Shown: piece after piece, positions 45,698 to 54,207 of the stretch
How positions within the stretch are numbered: the first letter of the stretch is position 1
Layout of the letters: every line of letters begins with the position of its first letter
Program-made: the position numbers and the translations under genes
From: Roseibium sp. MMSF_3412
GTDB taxonomy: Bacteria; Pseudomonadota; Alphaproteobacteria; Rhizobiales; Stappiaceae
Direction of reading: 5' to 3'
Assembly (NCBI RefSeq): GCF_030733265.1
Contig: NZ_JASHJI010000014.1
Span: forward strand, 89,199-153,198
DNA: 64,000 bases
The notes under the pieces: model-generated
Told to the model about the DNA's origin: nothing
The model's database searches: none
The model's input: only the letters and a program-made list of their open reading frames with translations

Positions 45698-47002
45698 TTA
45701 GTAGCCGGCGGCTTCCATTTCCTCGGCGGTGTTCGCCTGAGCTTTCGACAGGGCTTCTTCCACGGTCTGCTGACCAGCGACCATTGCGGAGAATTCCTGT
45801 CCGGCAGCCGTGCCGATGCCTGCCCATTCCGGGATGGCGACATACTGGATGCCGACATAGGGGACCGGCTGAACGGTCGGGCTGTCAGGATTGGCGGCGT
45901 TGATGCTTTCCAGCGTCATCGCCGCAAACGGAACCTTCTGGTACTCCGGATTCTCGTAGAGCGAGGTCCGTGCGCCCGGAGGCACGTTGGCCCAGCCTTC
46001 CTTGGAAGCAACCAGCTCGATGTATTCCTTGGAGGTTGCCCATTCGATGAACTGCTTGGCAGCAGCTTCCTTCTGGGTACCGGCCGGAATTGCGAGCGCC
46101 CAGGCCCAGAGCCAGTTTGCGCGCTTGTCGACGCCTTCCTTGTTCGGCGCCAGCGCGAAGCCGACACTGTCTGCAACGCTGGAGTCTTTCGGGTTGGTCA
46201 CGAAGGATGCCGCGACCGTCGCGTCGATCCACATGCCGCACTTGCCCTGCTGGAACAGCGCAAGGTTTTCATTGAAGCCGTTGGTCGATGCGCCCGGAGG
46301 CCCATAGTTGTTCAGAAGATCATTGTAGAACGTAACGGCAGCCTTCCACTCCGGCGTGTCGAGCTGAGGCTTCCAGTTCTCATCGAACCAGCGTGCACCG
46401 AACGAGTTGGCGACGGTGGTGATGAACGCCATGTTCTCACCCCAACCGGCCTTGCCGCGCAGGCAGACGCCGTAGATCTCGTTGTCCTTGTCGGTCATCG
46501 CCTTGGCAGCGGCTTCAACGTCGCTCCAGGTCGGTGCGTCCGGCATCGTCAGACCGGCTTTTTCCATCAGGTCCGTGCGATACATGATCATCGAGGATTC
46601 GCCGTAGAACGGAGCAGCATAAAGCGTCCCGTCATGGCTCAGACCGGCGCGCATGGCCGGCAGAATGTCGTCGGCATCGTAGCTTGCCGGCAGATCTGCC
46701 AGAGACACGAGCCATTCATTGGCAGCCCAGATCGGGGTCTCGTACATGCCGATCGTCAGGATATCGAACTGACCGCCTTTCGCGGCGATGTCCTGGGTGA
46801 CGCGCTGGCGCAGCACGTTCTCTTCGAGCGTGACCCACTCGACCTCATGACCGGTTTTCTTGGTGAAGTCTTCCGTCAGGCCCTGCATGCGGATCATGTC
46901 GCCATTGTTCACGGTGGCGATGGTGATCGTGTCAGCAAAGGCGCTGGTGGCAGTAATCAAAGTCAGTGCGGTGACCGCACGTAATGCGTTCTTCAACGAC
47001 AT
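45698..47002 (-). CDS. smoE: Polyol ABC transporter, periplasmic binding protein
   Basis: 434 residues with a Sec leader (residues 1-23, cut after SAFA). It is a CUT1 sugar-binding family 1 protein (DTITIATVNNGDM, FTKKTGHEVEW, YAAPFYGESSMIMYRTDL). By operon order it binds sorbitol and mannitol. It is the first gene of the operon. A strong terminator-like hairpin directly downstream explains how the binding protein can be made in excess. Confidence 0.92.
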   Translation of the reverse strand: MSLKNALRAVTALTLITATSAFADTITIATVNNGDMIRMQGLTEDFTKKTGHEVEWVTLEENVLRQRVTQDIAAKGGQFDILTIGMYETPIWAANEWLVSLADLPASYDADDILPAMRAGLSHDGTLYAAPFYGESSMIMYRTDLMEKAGLTMPDAPTWSDVEAAAKAMTDKDNEIYGVCLRGKAGWGENMAFITTVANSFGARWFDENWKPQLDTPEWKAAVTFYNDLLNNYGPPGASTNGFNENLALFQQGKCGMWIDATVAASFVTNPKDSSVADSVGFALAPNKEGVDKRANWLWAWALAIPAGTQKEAAAKQFIEWATSKEYIELVASKEGWANVPPGARTSLYENPEYQKVPFAAMTLESINAANPDSPTVQPVPYVGIQYVAIPEWAGIGTAAGQEFSAMVAGQQTVEEALSKAQANTAEEMEAAGY

Positions 47003-47070
47003 CCTATGTCCTCCCTGGCTTGGATGTTGCGAAGAGCCTGAGGGATAAATTGGCTGGCGTCAAGAAAAAA

Positions 47071-47089
47071 TTTGCGCGCGTAAAATTTT
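47071..47089. promoter_or_regulatory. Candidate LacI-type operator upstream of smoE
   Basis: TTTGCGCGCGTAAAATTTT, about 70 bases upstream of smoE and overlapping the regulator's stop codon. Its core TTTGCGCGCGTAAA is a near-perfect CG-centred palindrome typical of LacI-family operators, and a close match lies upstream of the regulator gene. Confidence 0.6.
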
Positions 47090-48119
47090 AGGCGGACGCG
47101 CGTAGTATAAGTCTTGCTGCGAAAAGGGTTTCCTGGCGATCGCTGAATGTGCCGCCAGCCTCGATCAGCTCCATCAAGGTGCCGAAGGCGTGGTTTGCGA
47201 CCGAGTCATAATCGTGCGCGGCCGTGGTCAAGGAAGGGCAGGTGAAGCGGGAAAACGGGTGATCGTCATGAGAGGCGACGCGCAGCGCGCAGCCTTCGCC
47301 GCGGCCAACCCGGAGCCCCTTTTCGTAGCAGGCCGACAGAAGCCCGATCGCGAGACGGTCGTTGCTGCACAGAACCGTGTCGGTCGGGAAACCGTGGACG
47401 TCAAGAATGCGCATGGCGCCCTCATGTCCGATTTCCTCAAACGCCCAGCCTTCACCATCGACCCGGACAACGTGCGGTTCATGGCCGAGCTTTTCCATGA
47501 CGTCGATATAGGCAATCCGGCGTTTGTTGGCGTTCGGGTTCGCCGGCGTTTTCATTTCGAAGAAGCAGGGCGGTTCACCGGACCGTGTGAGATATTCCAC
47601 GGTCTGGGAGACGAAACTGAAGTTATCCGACCCGACAAAGGCCTCGCCGATCCCGTCCAGATTACTGTCGAACAGCACTGTCGGGACATCCCTGCAGAAC
47701 TTTTCGATCGAGCTGCGGTCAGAGGCGCGGCCAAGCGGTGCAAGCAGCACGCCGGCCGGTTTCAGGGAGCGCAGGCTGTTCAGAATATCGTTTTCAAGGG
47801 ACTGCTGGCCGTGGGCACTGAAGAGGATCGGCCAATAGCCGGCATCCAGGCAGCGATGCTCTATGTTGCGCGCGATCTCCGCGAAGAACGGGTCGGCAAG
47901 ATAGGGCACGACGATGCCGACATTCTTGGTCAGGCGGCGATTCTGGTTGATCGCGAATATGTTGGGGCGGAAGTCGTAACGTTCGAGCGCCTGCTCGATC
48001 CGCTCGCGTGTTGATTGCCTGACGCTTTCCGGGTCGTTGAAGTACTTCGAAACGGTCGGTCTTGAGATTCCGCTGACGGAAGCAAATTCTTCCATGTTCC
48101 TGATTTTGCGTTCCGTCAT
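47088..48119 (-). CDS. LacI-family transcriptional regulator of the polyol operon
   Basis: 343 residues from the ATG at 48119, with AGGG about 9 bases upstream. The N-terminal helix-turn-helix (MEEFASVSGISRPTVSKYFN, about residues 9-28) and the LacI-type hinge are followed by a periplasmic-binding-protein-like sensor domain (about residues 65-330). It lies directly upstream of smoE on the same strand. It should repress smoEFGK-smoS-mtlK and itself, with a polyol as the inducer (inference). Confidence 0.9.
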   Translation of the reverse strand: MTERKIRNMEEFASVSGISRPTVSKYFNDPESVRQSTRERIEQALERYDFRPNIFAINQNRRLTKNVGIVVPYLADPFFAEIARNIEHRCLDAGYWPILFSAHGQQSLENDILNSLRSLKPAGVLLAPLGRASDRSSIEKFCRDVPTVLFDSNLDGIGEAFVGSDNFSFVSQTVEYLTRSGEPPCFFEMKTPANPNANKRRIAYIDVMEKLGHEPHVVRVDGEGWAFEEIGHEGAMRILDVHGFPTDTVLCSNDRLAIGLLSACYEKGLRVGRGEGCALRVASHDDHPFSRFTCPSLTTAAHDYDSVANHAFGTLMELIEAGGTFSDRQETLFAARLILRASA

Positions 48120-48194
48120 ATGTCCGCCCTGACACTCCGCCCCGGATTTCTGTTTCCGGCTTACGGCCGACTGCATGGTCGGGTCACCTGAAAC

Positions 48195-48213
48195 TTTCCG
48201 CGTGTAAAATTTT
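48195..48213. promoter_or_regulatory. Candidate LacI-type operator upstream of the regulator gene
   Basis: TTTCCGCGTGTAAAATTTT, about 76 bases before the regulator start, closely matches the site at 47071 (16 of 19 bases). It overlaps the first of two 11-base direct repeats TGAAACTTTCC (48189-48199 and 48224-48234), which may be additional half-sites. Confidence 0.6.
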
Positions 48214-48389
48214 TTATTAACAGTGAAACTTTCCACGGGATTGGTCAAGTCACATCGCCCGGAAGCGGTGCGTTCGCCCCCGTTCCCCACGTAAATCGGC
48301 ACGTTTACCTTGTCAGCGCGCTGATTGAACTTGCGGTTATCCGGTTTGATCTGACATGGATCTCGTGCGGTGATGCCCCGTTGATGAAT

Positions 48390-48522
48390 TTGTCATTCCC
48401 ATTGAAGCGCAGCCGAGGGCCGGAACCCAGTCGCCACTGGTTTCTCCGCACTGCATTAATCTTAGGCCACACGGAGTGCTGGTTCCCGGTCTTGCCGCTT
48501 GCGCGTCAAACCGGGACGACAA
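48390..48522. repeat. Dispersed repeat, copy B
   Basis: The most diverged of the three copies. Its left end TTGTCATTCCC and right end GGGACGACAA are inverted. It shares the block CCCGGTCTTGCCGCTTGCGC with copies A and C. Similarity to copy A continues left (GCGGTGATGCCCC) and to copy C continues right for roughly 100 bases. Confidence 0.78.
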
Positions 48523-48764
48523 ATCCGGGAGACAAGCCATTGTCTCGACTTGGTTCCGGACGGAATTCCGACGCTTTTTCCATGTCCTATGTTCGACAGT
48601 GTTTCCAGGCCGGACCGCAGAGGGCTTGACCATGGCATCGCACGACAGCGAAGGTCGGGTTTTCAGGGTAACCCTCACTCTCTCTCCGTCATTGCAGGAT
48701 CAAGTCCATTCCTGGCCGGTTTATCAAAAAATGGGTCGCGTGGGGTGTGTTCACGCGTGCAGAC

Positions 48765-48898
48765 TTGTCATCCCTGCTGAAGCGCAGCGGAAGGCAGGGA
48801 ACCAGTAACCTCTTGTTTCTCCGTCTTCTTCCGACCGCCAGCGACATGGAGTACTGGATCCCGGTCTTGCCGCTTGCGCGTCAAACCGGGACGACAAA
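48765..48898. repeat. Dispersed repeat, copy C
   Basis: About 134 bp with ends TTGTCATCCC and GGGACGACAA. Nearly identical to copy A through the whole core (TGCTGAAGCGCAGCGGAAGG, AACCAGTAACCTCTTG, TACTGGATCCCGGTC). Confidence 0.8.
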
Positions 48899-49045
48899 TC
48901 CGGGAAACGAACCCGTATGCTGACCTTGCATGGGACGGAATTATGCCGCCTTGTCAGCGGTATATGTTCGACAGTGCGGTCCAAACCGGGCAGCAGTGGA
49001 CCGCGCCGCGAAAAATGCGCGGCCGGCAGACGGCATTAAAAGCGG

Positions 49046-49714
49046 TCAACCGAACCAGCGTTTGAGCCAGCGTCGGAAGCCCGATGTGGCTGCAGTCGCA
49101 TGTTTTTCCGCCCGGGCGCGTGCCTGCTCCGCGTTTTCGCCGACGTCATCCATGAAGCCGTCGATGTTTTCGACAACCGGGTCGATACGCCTGCGCTTGA
49201 AGGCCTGGACGACCCGGAAGACCATGTAGGCGATGGCTGCCAGCACAACAAAGAAGATGATGTTGAACCAGGGGATCAGGAACACGTTCGGTCCCGACAC
49301 TTCCTGAATGCTGATGATATTCGGAAAAATCGTGAACAGCTGAATGCGCCAGCCGTAGTGGGTGACCGCAACCCAGACCTCTCCGTCCTTCTTCGCAAGA
49401 TCCTGTGCCTGTGCTGTGACGTTGGAGCTGTTGAACTTCAGGTAGGGCGGCCAGCGCCACTCGGTGTCCTCATTGCGGTAGACCCTCGGCTCTCCGTTGG
49501 GCCATACGGCGTTGATGAACCGGACGTCGCGTGTCCAGTTCGGGTTCGTTCCCGCGTCTGGTGCCGCCCAGAAGAGCGACGACGATCCGATATCCATGCG
49601 CTTGACGTCCGTTCCAACAATGCGCACGACATCGCGGCCCGGGAGCGTGTAGTGCGCGAACAGGACGATGATGAGCACCAGAGGAATGCCGACGATCCAT
49701 TTAATGTATGCCAT
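49046..49714 (-). CDS. DUF1523-like membrane protein
   Basis: 222 residues. It has an N-terminal helix (KWIVGIPLVLIIVLFAHY, about residues 5-22), a periplasmic domain with the GTDVKRMD and Trp-rich segments of DUF1523, and a second helix near residues 145-168 (PWFNIIFFVVLAAIAYMVF). The tail is cytoplasmic and basic. As last gene of the five-gene AAA module (shares one base with the upstream gene), it may anchor the complex to the inner membrane. Function is unknown. Confidence 0.75.
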   Translation of the reverse strand: MAYIKWIVGIPLVLIIVLFAHYTLPGRDVVRIVGTDVKRMDIGSSSLFWAAPDAGTNPNWTRDVRFINAVWPNGEPRVYRNEDTEWRWPPYLKFNSSNVTAQAQDLAKKDGEVWVAVTHYGWRIQLFTIFPNIISIQEVSGPNVFLIPWFNIIFFVVLAAIAYMVFRVVQAFKRRRIDPVVENIDGFMDDVGENAEQARARAEKHATAATSGFRRWLKRWFG

Positions 49715-51108
49715 CAGTCGTCGTCGTCCTCGTCGTCATCATCATCATCGTCGTCATCGTCGCGATATCTCGGAACGGCGCCCCAGGGGCCCATGCCCTT
49801 GCCGAAGCCGTAATCCGACGGATCGGTGTCTTCGTCCATGCCCGGTTCCGGGCCGAACAGTTCGGTCCGTGTTCCGACCTTGTCGACAACATATTCCTCG
49901 GCAAGGAACTGTGCTGCATACGTCTTTTTCGCCTCGCTCCAGCTCTGGTAGTGAGCATAGAACGCATCCTTGTGGCAGATAAAGAGCTGGCGGAAATCGA
50001 GGGGCGTCAACTGCGCCAGCAGCATGTTGACGAGCTGCTTGTCACCGTGGCCGGCGGATCGCAGCAGGTAGAAATAGGCCGGATCGTCATAGCTGAGACG
50101 GGGCGGTTTTCCTCCCTTCGCCAGGGCACGGACATAGCGTTCAAGAGCGTGATAGGCGTCGGGCAGGTCTTTGTGATGCCTGCGCTTCAGCGCCCGCAGG
50201 TCGCGCCGCGAAACATCGCTGAGATCCTCGCCGTTGTTCGCCGCCGTGTCGATGACGAGAAAATCGAGCTTCTGCCGCAAGATGCTTTCAGCACGTGCCT
50301 TGCCGGCACGGCTGATCGGTTCCGCCAACTTGTTGCGCGACAGAAAAGAAGCGATCTCGCGCCGGTCTTCAAGGGTCAGGACGTGTTTGACCGGCAGGTC
50401 GGCAACGATGTCGAGCTGTCTTGCCGAGATGCAGGCCGTTCTCTTGACGGAGCGGAAAATGTAAAGACCGCCGTAGTGGCTGGTATAGAAGTTGCCCTGT
50501 TCGAAGCTTTGCGGTTCAAGCGCAATCGGGGTGCGGATGATGTCGCCCGTGTGCTTTGACAGTTCAACCATCTCGGCAATCAGGACGTCGTCCCACCACC
50601 CGTCCGGTTCGCTCATGAACCGGTCGATCTTCTCGGTGAGTTCGTCGCCCGCCTCGACATGCCCGCCGACGGTGTCGGCTTCCACGTCGATCGAGCGGAT
50701 ATCGAACAGGTCGAGCGGGGAGGCGATCGAGAACACCGTGTTGACGAGTTCGCCAACGACCGCATCGCGGATGGACAGAGCGAACAGCTGATCTTCGTTC
50801 TCGTCGATGAAACGCCTGAGAATCGACCTGGATGTCGAAAAATGGGCATTGAGAAGCGGCGCGGTTTTCTGGGCGACATTCAGGAGAATGAACTGGCGAT
50901 TGCATCCGTTCGGATTGAGATAAAGCGGATCGCCAAGCTCTTCGCCGATTTCGGGTGAGAAGCCCGATATGTCGATATGGAATTCCTGCAGGGCCGTCCG
51001 CTTGCCGGTCAGATGCTCCAGCGCACGATTGTAGCGGCTCACCATGGAGGGGGAGGTCACCTCCACGAGGTTGCCGTACATCAGCCCGTGTTTCACCAGC
51101 CTCATCAT
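49714..51108 (-). CDS. Conserved hypothetical (DUF6638-like) with poly-Asp tail
   Basis: 464 residues, soluble, no signal peptide. From memory the sequence resembles the DUF6638 family that sits beside AAA ATPases in marine alphaproteobacteria; this should be confirmed by a domain search. The last 15 residues are ten Asp, one Glu and four Asp, encoded by a run of GAC/GAT triplets (49717-49761), a potential site of length change by slippage. The start overlaps the ATPase stop (ATGA), implying stoichiometric production. No catalytic motif is recognised. Confidence 0.7.
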   Translation of the reverse strand: MMRLVKHGLMYGNLVEVTSPSMVSRYNRALEHLTGKRTALQEFHIDISGFSPEIGEELGDPLYLNPNGCNRQFILLNVAQKTAPLLNAHFSTSRSILRRFIDENEDQLFALSIRDAVVGELVNTVFSIASPLDLFDIRSIDVEADTVGGHVEAGDELTEKIDRFMSEPDGWWDDVLIAEMVELSKHTGDIIRTPIALEPQSFEQGNFYTSHYGGLYIFRSVKRTACISARQLDIVADLPVKHVLTLEDRREIASFLSRNKLAEPISRAGKARAESILRQKLDFLVIDTAANNGEDLSDVSRRDLRALKRRHHKDLPDAYHALERYVRALAKGGKPPRLSYDDPAYFYLLRSAGHGDKQLVNMLLAQLTPLDFRQLFICHKDAFYAHYQSWSEAKKTYAAQFLAEEYVVDKVGTRTELFGPEPGMDEDTDPSDYGFGKGMGPWGAVPRYRDDDDDDDDDDEDDDD

Positions 51109-53054
51109 GTGCGTGACTGTTCCATGTAGCGTCGTTTCGCTTCTTCCATGCGCTGCATCTCGCGGACCGCGTTGTCGATCGCGACCTCGTCCGACTTGTC
51201 GGCGTAGCGGAATTCGCTGTCGGCGTAGCGGTTGATTTCCTGTATCACCATGTCGACCGTGATCGGCTGTGCCAGATCGGCGATCATGTTCTTCTTGGTC
51301 TCATAGGTCTTGAACAGGAACAGATCCGGGTTTTCCATCCATTCGTCCGGCAGCTCGAAATCCATCGCCCGGACCTTCACGGCGTCAGTGATGTTCTTGA
51401 TCGCCCGTCCTGTGAAACGTTCGTCGGCTTCCTGGATCGCCTTCAGGTAGGCACCGATCTTTGCAATCGTGTCGAGATCGCCGATGCCGCTGCTGATTTT
51501 CTCAAAGACTTTGATGAGCGCCTCTTCCTTCGGCCTAGAATGGCTTTCATAGGAGGCAGCGACGGCCTTCTGGATCACCTGTGCCTCAAAGAGGTCGTGA
51601 TCGCCAACAGGGATCGAATGGTTCTTGCCCATCAGCAGGTAGAGAATGTCGATATAGTCCTCGCGCGTCTGCGGACCGTCGACTAGGAACCTGGCGCCTG
51701 CGCGCTGGCGCAAGGCGTCATCCACGTTTTCCGGGTAGTTGGAAAACATGCCGAAGGTGCAGTTGCCGCGCACGACCGTGTTGGCGCCGGCGAAGCTTTC
51801 CATCAGCACCGCCGTGATCTCCAGCTGCCCGGCGGAGGACTGCCGGTCGCCGCGTTTTCCCGCAAGCTGATCGATGTCGTCGATCGTGCCGAAGCCGATG
51901 ACATTCGGGTCGGTCACGTTCCTGATGAAGGACTTCGCGTTCTGCGCTGACTTGCCCTGATAGCTGTCGATGCTGTCCGTCGACAGGTTCTGATAGCGGA
52001 AGGCATATCCGGCGTTGGTGCAGTAGTCGTTGATCAGGCCCGCCATCATCTGGATAAGCGTGGTCTTGCCGGTGCCCGGTTTGCCGTCGCCCATGAAGGT
52101 GAAGATGAAGCCGCCGAGTTCGGCAAACGGGTTGAGCTTGCGCTCGAAGTCGTAAGCCATCAGCATCTTGGCAAGCTTCATTGCCTGATACTTGGCGATG
52201 TGATTGCCGACGACCTCTTCCGGCTTCTTGAAGGCCATGGCAAGGCTCGTGGACCGGGCTCGGGCGGCCGGCGTGAAGCCGGTGATTTCGAAATTGTCGG
52301 CCTCCACCCGATAGCGCGCTTCAGAGAAGGCGTGTAGCAATTCCACGCCTTCGGCCCGGAGCGTGACCTTCTCCATCAGCTGTTCGCAATAGGACATGAT
52401 CAGGCTGACCAGCTGTGCGTCGGTCTCGATGGCGGCAGAGGCGATTTCCTGGTCGAGCTCCCAGAGCGCGCCGTGCAGAGCGAACTGGTCGTTGTCGAGA
52501 AGGATTTCCTCCACCTCGCCACACTGGATCTCGCCCGCCTCCGTGTCGGCTGCAATGCCAGACAGCAGGAAGTCCGTCATGTTGGCGAAGACATGCAGCG
52601 AAATCAGAGCCGATGCCGAAAGAAGCTGCTGGAAACGATCTTTCTGGGTTGCGTCCAGCGTCCCGGCGAGATTTGCCCGCTTGAGGTCGGAGAGGCCGGT
52701 CTGCTCGGCATACTGGTCCGACATTACCTGGGCAACGGACAAGGCCCGGCGCAGTGCGCGCAGGACACTTGCCTGCAACGGTGTCGTCAGCGCGTCGTCA
52801 TCGCTTTCCAGAACGCGCTCGGCAAGCTGCACGCCTTCGGGCCGGGCGGTGGAGCGCGTGACCAGGCCGGGTGTCGTGGAGCGGAAACGCCGCCGTGTGC
52901 CGAGACCCGGCGAGCGTTCGCGGACAACATCCGGTTCCCGCTTCGCGGCAATGCGCGGTGTGTGGTCGAATCCCGAGATCAACGCTTCTGCAACAGCATA
53001 TTTCTCGAGGATCTTGTCTTCCTTCAGTTCCATAAGGTCGTTGGAAACGGTCAC
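51105..53054 (-). CDS. AAA-family ATPase of an uncharacterised five-gene module
   Basis: 649 residues. An N-terminal helical region (about 1-285) precedes a single AAA domain with Walker A GKPGTGKTT (324-332), a Walker B-like IGFGTIDDIDQL (386-397), a sensor segment GMFSNYPENVDDALRQR (near 440-456) and an arginine-finger candidate in RQRAGARF. The C-terminal lid and a helical tail follow. The start is a GTG at 53054 with only a weak Shine-Dalgarno; ATG 53033 is possible. It is presumably the motor of the module, remodelling the coiled-coil and hypothetical partners. Confidence 0.82.
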   Translation of the reverse strand: MTVSNDLMELKEDKILEKYAVAEALISGFDHTPRIAAKREPDVVRERSPGLGTRRRFRSTTPGLVTRSTARPEGVQLAERVLESDDDALTTPLQASVLRALRRALSVAQVMSDQYAEQTGLSDLKRANLAGTLDATQKDRFQQLLSASALISLHVFANMTDFLLSGIAADTEAGEIQCGEVEEILLDNDQFALHGALWELDQEIASAAIETDAQLVSLIMSYCEQLMEKVTLRAEGVELLHAFSEARYRVEADNFEITGFTPAARARSTSLAMAFKKPEEVVGNHIAKYQAMKLAKMLMAYDFERKLNPFAELGGFIFTFMGDGKPGTGKTTLIQMMAGLINDYCTNAGYAFRYQNLSTDSIDSYQGKSAQNAKSFIRNVTDPNVIGFGTIDDIDQLAGKRGDRQSSAGQLEITAVLMESFAGANTVVRGNCTFGMFSNYPENVDDALRQRAGARFLVDGPQTREDYIDILYLLMGKNHSIPVGDHDLFEAQVIQKAVAASYESHSRPKEEALIKVFEKISSGIGDLDTIAKIGAYLKAIQEADERFTGRAIKNITDAVKVRAMDFELPDEWMENPDLFLFKTYETKKNMIADLAQPITVDMVIQEINRYADSEFRYADKSDEVAIDNAVREMQRMEEAKRRYMEQSRT

Positions 53055-53063
53055 GATGGAAAC

Positions 53064-54197
53064 CTATTTGTAGCTGAGAATTTTACCGCTTGGACTGACG
53101 GCGTATTTGCGAATCTGGCCGAAACCCGGCGGGTTAAGCTCTTCCAGAACCTGGTAGGGGCGCTGGGGGAGAATGAGTGAACGGCGCCTGCTGGTGTGTC
53201 CTGCCGCGTCCTGTGTACCATCTCCACCGGCTGCAAACGGATCCAGGTCGTAGACCTGGCGTTCGACAGAGGAAAAGAAGCCGGTGGATTCCACTTCTGT
53301 ACCGGAGGCGATCAGCGTTTCGGTGGTCCAGGCGAGCGCCCAGTCCTCACCCGGTTTCTGGCCCGCCTGCGCCAGAACGTCCCGAAGCGGACCTGATTGC
53401 TGCGTGAATGTATGGCTGTACATCGGCCCGACATAAAAACGACGCAGCCTTTTGGGGTGCAGATCGTCGAAGTCGTGATCGAAACCACGCGCGATCGTCA
53501 GGAGTTTCAGGCCTGCCGAGGACTGGGACGTCAAATGTCCCTGAACCCGCGGCCAGCGCCGCTCGTCCTTTGCCAGCGGGCGTCTGCCGCTGTCCTCCAG
53601 ATCCATGACGTAAATCAGCGGTATGTTCTGCTGACTGTCGTAGACGCCCCAGTGAACACGGTACTTCCGTCGCTTCTCGCTGACGTTTCCTGTCCAGGTT
53701 ATCCTCGGATCATTTCTGGCCCAGAACAGCGGGGCACCGGTCAGTTGCTCGTAATACTGGCGCTCGGAAGCGGCGTACTGGAGATTGACGGGCGACGACT
53801 GTTCCCGAAGGATATGGTTCACCATCGCGATCTTGAGATCGCGCATGGAGGACAAGGACCTGAGATGGTTGTCCGCCTGCATGGCGTCATTGGCCATCTC
53901 CAGCAGCTCCTGGTAGATCGGAAAGCCGCTGTCCTGGCGGTCAATGCTCAGGAGATTGGGCAACTTGTCCGAAACACGGCCCGCGAGCAGGTACTTGTAG
54001 GACAGCGCCGTAAAAGTGCCTGCCAGCGCCCGGAGGTATTCCTGCAGGATCGGGATTTCGGAATAGAGCGCCGTGTCCTCAGACACGATGCTGTCCGCGA
54101 CACCCTGTACGTGCGAGATGATGCGCTCGAACTTGGCGAAGTAGCGCCGTGTTTCATGCGCTTCTTCCAGGGTTCTGTGATCGAGGGTCAGATCCAA
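53064..54197 (-). CDS. Conserved hypothetical protein, second gene of the AAA module
   Basis: 377 residues, soluble. The N-terminal half is helical (about residues 1-150, with EILQEYLRALAGTFTALSYK-like amphipathic sequence). The C-terminal half is mixed alpha/beta with Trp- and Tyr-rich segments (WTGNVSEKRRKYRVHWGVYD near residue 168, FYVGPMYSHTFTQQSGPL near 254). I do not recognise a family with certainty; DUF6384 is a candidate from memory. It lies 10 bases after the coiled-coil gene and 9 bases before the ATPase. Confidence 0.65.
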   Translation of the reverse strand: MDLTLDHRTLEEAHETRRYFAKFERIISHVQGVADSIVSEDTALYSEIPILQEYLRALAGTFTALSYKYLLAGRVSDKLPNLLSIDRQDSGFPIYQELLEMANDAMQADNHLRSLSSMRDLKIAMVNHILREQSSPVNLQYAASERQYYEQLTGAPLFWARNDPRITWTGNVSEKRRKYRVHWGVYDSQQNIPLIYVMDLEDSGRRPLAKDERRWPRVQGHLTSQSSAGLKLLTIARGFDHDFDDLHPKRLRRFYVGPMYSHTFTQQSGPLRDVLAQAGQKPGEDWALAWTTETLIASGTEVESTGFFSSVERQVYDLDPFAAGGDGTQDAAGHTSRRRSLILPQRPYQVLEELNPPGFGQIRKYAVSPSGKILSYK

Positions 54198-54207
54198 CGT
54201 TCAGCCC

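Larger units (their letters stand above)
48120..49045. other. 926-base non-coding region with operator and two repeat copies
   Basis: No gene is supported here. From left: promoter and operator sequences of the LacI-type gene (48120-48240), then repeat copy B (48390-48522 core), about 240 bases of low-information sequence, then copy C (48765-48898 core). Both repeat copies extend rightward with further mutual similarity (GACGGAATT and TATGTTCGACAGTG blocks). Short open frames in this region repeat the same translated string in both copies, which marks them as repeat artefacts. Confidence 0.75.

Noticed and set aside
31098..48898. CRISPR array from repeated sequence
   Set aside because: Only three ~133-bp copies exist, two of them 240 bp apart and one 17 kb away; there are no short regular repeats and no cas genes.
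48499..49065. Two short open frames sharing the start MRVKPGRQIRET
   Set aside because: The identical strings come from the dispersed repeat copies B and C, not from related genes; there is no ribosome binding site.
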